Shown here piece after piece: positions 4,814 to 6,722 of a DNA stretch of 6,722 nucleotides (positions are counted from its first letter, which is position 1; each line of letters opens with the position of its first letter). The position numbers and the translations under genes are program-made. Below the pieces are notes generated by a model that was not told the origin of the DNA, searched no databases, and saw nothing but the letters and a program-made list of their open reading frames with translations. This DNA is from Capsulimonas sp. Its GTDB lineage: Bacteria; Armatimonadota; Armatimonadia; Armatimonadales; Capsulimonadaceae. The stretch lies in assembly GCA_025963815.1 (NCBI GenBank), contig JAOQAA010000463.1:1-6722 (forward strand). The letters are read 5' to 3'.

Positions 4814-5572
4814 ATGACGCCGATCAATGCGTTCGCCACGCAGAAAAACGCGGCAGTGGCGAAAATTGCAAATGGAGCCAGCTGGTTCACATGGATCGCT
4901 GGAATGTCGATGATCAATGCGATCATCGCGGCCACTGGCTCACAGTGGCATTTCTTTTTGGGACTGGGCTTGACGGAGGTGATTGACTATATCCCCTCGT
5001 CGGGGATCGGTCACGTCATCGCCTTTGGCTGCGACCTGGTGGTCGCCAGTTTTTGGCTCTTGTTCGGTGTGCAAGCAAAGCAAGGTAAGAAGTGGCCATT
5101 CATCGTAGGGATCTCCTTTTACGTGCTGGACGCCCTTCTGCTTGTCTTCGGCAAGGAATGGCTTGCCGTCGCCTTCCACGCCTATGCCCTATTTCGCATC
5201 TTCCCAGGACTGCTCGCTGTCTCGGATCTGCGGCGCATTGAAACAGCGGAGCGTCAGCAGTCTGCCATGATGGCCGCTCAGATCGGCTACGCGCCCGCTC
5301 CGGGGGGAGTCTGGCCTCCGCCGCCTGTCGCCCCGCAGCCTGCCTGGCCACCCGCCGCCAATGCCCAGCAAGCGCCCGCATGGCCACCCGCCGCCAATGC
5401 TCAGCAGGCGCCTGCTTGGCCGCCTCCGGCGAACACTCAGCAGGCGCCTGAGTGGCCGCCCCAGCAAGCGCCCGCCTGGCAGCCTCCGCCCGCTGATACG
5501 TTACAGGCCCCCGTCTGGACTCCTCCCGTGGAAGGTTCGCCGCCGGGCGGCTATCCACCGGTCAATCGGTAA
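4814..5572 (+). CDS. Four-helix membrane protein with Trp-Pro-Pro repeat tail
   Basis: I do not recognise the family. The 252-aa product starts at the ATG preceded by GGAGG with six-base spacing, a strong ribosome site; the frame is open upstream to 4745 but without support. Residues 1-20 are soluble. Four hydrophobic segments follow: about 22-42 (ASWFTWIAGMSMINAIIAA), 64-86 (GIGHVIAFGCDLVVASFWLLFG), 94-112 (WPFIVGISFYVLDALLLVF) and 115-137. Residues 138-155 are charged (SDLRRIETAERQQ). From about 160 the tail is low-complexity and rich in Pro, Trp, Gln and Ala, with 12-residue repeats. The tail is probably cytoplasmic or periplasmic and disordered, acting as a tether or binding platform; its side of the membrane cannot be told from the sequence. 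The gene appears monocistronic, with its own promoter and a strong terminator. Confidence 0.85.
   Translation: MTPINAFATQKNAAVAKIANGASWFTWIAGMSMINAIIAATGSQWHFFLGLGLTEVIDYIPSSGIGHVIAFGCDLVVASFWLLFGVQAKQGKKWPFIVGISFYVLDALLLVFGKEWLAVAFHAYALFRIFPGLLAVSDLRRIETAERQQSAMMAAQIGYAPAPGGVWPPPPVAPQPAWPPAANAQQAPAWPPAANAQQAPAWPPPANTQQAPEWPPQQAPAWQPPPADTLQAPVWTPPVEGSPPGGYPPVNR
5342..5527 (+). repeat. 36-bp in-frame tandem repeat (AWPPAANAQQAP units)
   Basis: Three 36-bp units (5342-5377, 5378-5413, 5414-5449) encode AWPPAANAQQAP, AWPPAANAQQAP and AWPPPANTQQAP. A shortened unit EWPPQQAP (5450-5473), a 13-residue unit AWQPPPADTLQAP (5474-5512) and a final VWTPP (5513-5527) follow. All lengths are multiples of three, so copy number can change without a frameshift. 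The first two units are almost identical in DNA, suggesting recent duplication. Confidence 0.9.
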
Positions 5573-5590
5573 CAGCCTTCAGTTCCATAA

Positions 5591-5635
5591 GACAAAACCA
5601 GGGCGTCGCCATTGTGGCGACGCCCTGGTTTTGTC
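5591..5635. terminator. Bidirectional terminator with perfect 21-bp stem
   Basis: The arms 5591-5611 and 5615-5635 are perfectly complementary around a TTG loop. The stem has a GC-rich core (CCAGGGCGTCGCC) and ends in AAAA/TTTT, giving a T-run in the transcript from either direction. It lies 18 bp after the membrane-protein stop and 54 bp past the FKBP stop, between convergent genes, as expected for a shared terminator. Confidence 0.85.
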
Positions 5636-5661
5636 ATGTTACTGGCCGCAAGCTGGAGATT

Positions 5662-5680
5662 GAGGATAGCGCATATCCTC
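5662..5680. repeat. Small hairpin downstream of the FKBP gene
   Basis: GAGGATA (5662-5668) and TATCCTC (5674-5680) are perfect complements with a five-base loop. It starts 10 bp past the FKBP stop on the minus strand. It lacks a T-run, so it may only stabilise the 3' end ahead of the stronger terminator. Confidence 0.45.
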
Positions 5681-5689
5681 GTCTCAAGT

Positions 5690-6244
5690 CTATTTAATGG
5701 CGATCAATTGCACGTCGAAATTGAGCGTTGCATTCGGGGGAATCTCTCCCTGGCCGTTGGGACCATAAGCGAGATCACCTGGGATTACCAGCTTTCGCTT
5801 GCCGCCCACTTTCATACCGGCCACTCCTTCATCCCAGCCGGGGATAACCTGTCCGACGCCAAGCTGAAAGGGAAACGGCTCGCCGCGATCGACGGACGAG
5901 TCAAATTTTGTCCCGTTGGTCAGTGTGCCGGTGTAATGGACGAGAATGTTGTCGCCAGCCTTCGCCGCCGGGCCGGTTCCCACGACGACATCCTGATACT
6001 TCAGGCCCGATTTGGTGGTGACGACCGCGCCGGGCTTGCGGACGATTGCGGGCGGTCCCACGGGTGTTTTGCCGGGCGTCGCCGACATCTTCGGGCCGGC
6101 GGGCGTCGGCGGAGTGGCGGCCGGCGGAACATTAATTGTTACGGCGGGCGGCTCTGCGCGCGGCGGAGTTTCGTCTTTGTTGCCGCATCCGGCAAGCAGG
6201 CCGATCGCGGCGGCGGCGGAAAGAACGGGCAGGAAATTCTTCAT
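5690..6244 (-). CDS. FKBP-type peptidyl-prolyl cis-trans isomerase lipoprotein
   Basis: A 184-aa lipoprotein that should speed cis-trans isomerisation of X-Pro bonds in proteins outside the cytoplasmic membrane. Residues 1-20 are a lipoprotein signal with the lipobox LLAGC; C20 is the lipidated residue. Residues 21-73 are a Pro/Ala-rich linker. The FKBP domain (about 75-184) keeps the active-site residues known from human FKBP12: Y104 (HYTG), F114 and D115 (KFDSS), R120, V133 and I134 (QVIPGW), W137, Y160 (LAYG) and F176 (NFDV). It is short, with a single FKBP domain and no FKBP_N dimerisation domain. The ATG at 6244 has AAGGA ten bases upstream. It has its own likely -10 and a palindrome in the leader, and converges with the membrane-protein gene on a shared terminator. 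FkpA- or Mip-like naming is not justified. Confidence 0.94.
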   Translation of the reverse strand: MKNFLPVLSAAAAIGLLAGCGNKDETPPRAEPPAVTINVPPAATPPTPAGPKMSATPGKTPVGPPAIVRKPGAVVTTKSGLKYQDVVVGTGPAAKAGDNILVHYTGTLTNGTKFDSSVDRGEPFPFQLGVGQVIPGWDEGVAGMKVGGKRKLVIPGDLAYGPNGQGEIPPNATLNFDVQLIAIK

Positions 6245-6265
6245 AGTGTGATCGTCCTTGTCGGA

Positions 6266-6283
6266 GCATGGCGTGCGCCATGC
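6266..6283. promoter_or_regulatory. 18-bp palindrome in the FKBP leader
   Basis: GCATGGCG (6266-6273) and CGCCATGC (6276-6283) are perfect inverted repeats with a two-base centre, just upstream of the AAGGA of the FKBP gene. With the predicted start near 6293 the site lies in the early transcribed region. It could be an operator, a roadblock site or a leader hairpin. A terminator for the upstream gene is possible but there is no T-run. Confidence 0.45.
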
Positions 6284-6299
6284 GGTGATACGGTTATTC

Positions 6300-6305
6300 A
6301 GTATA
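6300..6305 (-). promoter_or_regulatory. Candidate -10 of the FKBP promoter
   Basis: TATACT on the minus strand (6305-6300) would give a start near 6293 and a leader of about 50 nt. No convincing -35 is found at 16-18 bp (best is GCGCAC-like), so the assignment rests on the -10 alone. Confidence 0.35.
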
Positions 6306-6342
6306 GCGAATCCCGCTGGAAAGTGCGCGGCGGCGTGCGATT

Positions 6343-6722
6343 TTACTCAGCGGAGATCGTGTAAAGGGAGTCGTGATCCACAAAGCTGACCGTTTTTCCG
6401 TCCGGCAGCCAGCGGACAAAATGGACTGCCGTTAGCGCTTCACCTGTCTTGGGGTCGGACACCGCGATTTGCCGCATGTCGCCGCCGTTGAAGTCGCTGG
6501 TCCAGAGCTGCTGAACGGTATCAGGAGTACTTGATTTGAAGAACGGCAATCGCAAGCCGTGTTTGGCATGGTCTGGAATCACGAAGACCCACGCTAGTCG
6601 CCGCGCATCCGGCGACAGCTCCGTTTCCATCAAATTGGCCAGTGGTGGGAGTGTGATTCGCATGCGTATGGGGGGCACCGTGGGCTGCTTCATATGGAAG
6701 ACGCGCACTGGAATACGGTTTT
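6343..6722 (-). CDS. C-terminal part of a WD40-like (PD40) beta-propeller-type protein
   Basis: The minus-strand frame is open from the right edge of the window to a TAA at 6345-6343, covering 125 codons. The start is outside the window: residues NRIPV precede the first possible GTG (6708) and no ribosome site is visible there. Two PD40-style motifs are seen: ELSPDARRLAWVFVIPD (about 34-50 of the fragment) and VRWLPDGKTVSFVDHDSLYTISAE at the end. Between them QLWTSDFNGGDMRQI looks like the strand that reports 'which value is shown' in TolB/WD40-like propellers. Such proteins are often periplasmic or extracytoplasmic, but the signal region is not in view. The end of the gene is 98 bp upstream of the FKBP start on the same strand. 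Family call is moderate and no function is assigned. Confidence 0.6.
   Translation of the reverse strand, partial: NRIPVRVFHMKQPTVPPIRMRITLPPLANLMETELSPDARRLAWVFVIPDHAKHGLRLPFFKSSTPDTVQQLWTSDFNGGDMRQIAVSDPKTGEALTAVHFVRWLPDGKTVSFVDHDSLYTISAE

Noticed and set aside
5612..6364. A 250-codon plus-strand frame opposite the FKBP gene.
   Set aside because: It runs antisense through the FKBP gene and starts inside the terminator hairpin; no motif supports it.

Overview
The window is a GC-rich bacterial chromosomal segment with nine protein genes, two of them cut by the window edges. No RNA gene, CRISPR array, insertion sequence or phage gene is visible. The gene mix suggests Armatimonadota, possibly a Capsulimonas-like soil bacterium. 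The clues are a 'FTLIELLVVI...LLPVF..ARERSR' prepilin-type secreted protein, a PadR regulator coupled to a permease-prefix-type membrane protein, a Pro/Trp-rich membrane protein and beta-propeller-like sequence. This assignment is an inference from protein style only; nothing in the window proves the phylum.

Left part, minus strand (1-2465). Read in transcription order: a PadR-family repressor, a four-helix membrane protein whose start lies inside the end of padR, a prepilin-like secreted protein, and an AMMECR1-domain protein with a signal peptide that runs off the left edge. The padR promoter is near consensus (TTGACA-17-TATACT), and a perfect 21-bp palindrome fills its spacer, so autorepression is the simplest reading. 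The AMMECR1 gene has its own promoter placed so close to the ATG that the message may be leaderless.

Centre, plus strand (2524-4642). Biotin synthase (bioB) is divergent from padR, followed by bioW (pimeloyl-CoA synthetase). The two catalyse an early and the last step of biotin synthesis; bioF, bioA and bioD are not in the window. Between them is an element with two ~49-bp inverted arms. Its left end supplies the bioB stop codon, and just past its right end are two mutually exclusive hairpins around the bioW ribosome binding site and GTG start.

Right part. A plus-strand gene (4814-5572) encodes a four-helix membrane protein with a repeated Trp-Pro-Pro / Gln-Gln-Ala-Pro tail. It converges on a minus-strand FKBP-type peptidyl-prolyl isomerase lipoprotein (5690-6244), and a perfect 21-bp-stem hairpin between them looks like a shared bidirectional terminator. 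At the right edge is the C-terminal part of a protein with WD40-like (PD40) beta-propeller character, also on the minus strand.

Most of the window is ordinary metabolic and envelope sequence. The parts most worth following up are regulatory: the stacked dyads and phased repeats between padR and bioB, the inverted-repeat element and RNA switch-like structure between bioB and bioW, and the unusual exported AMMECR1 domain.
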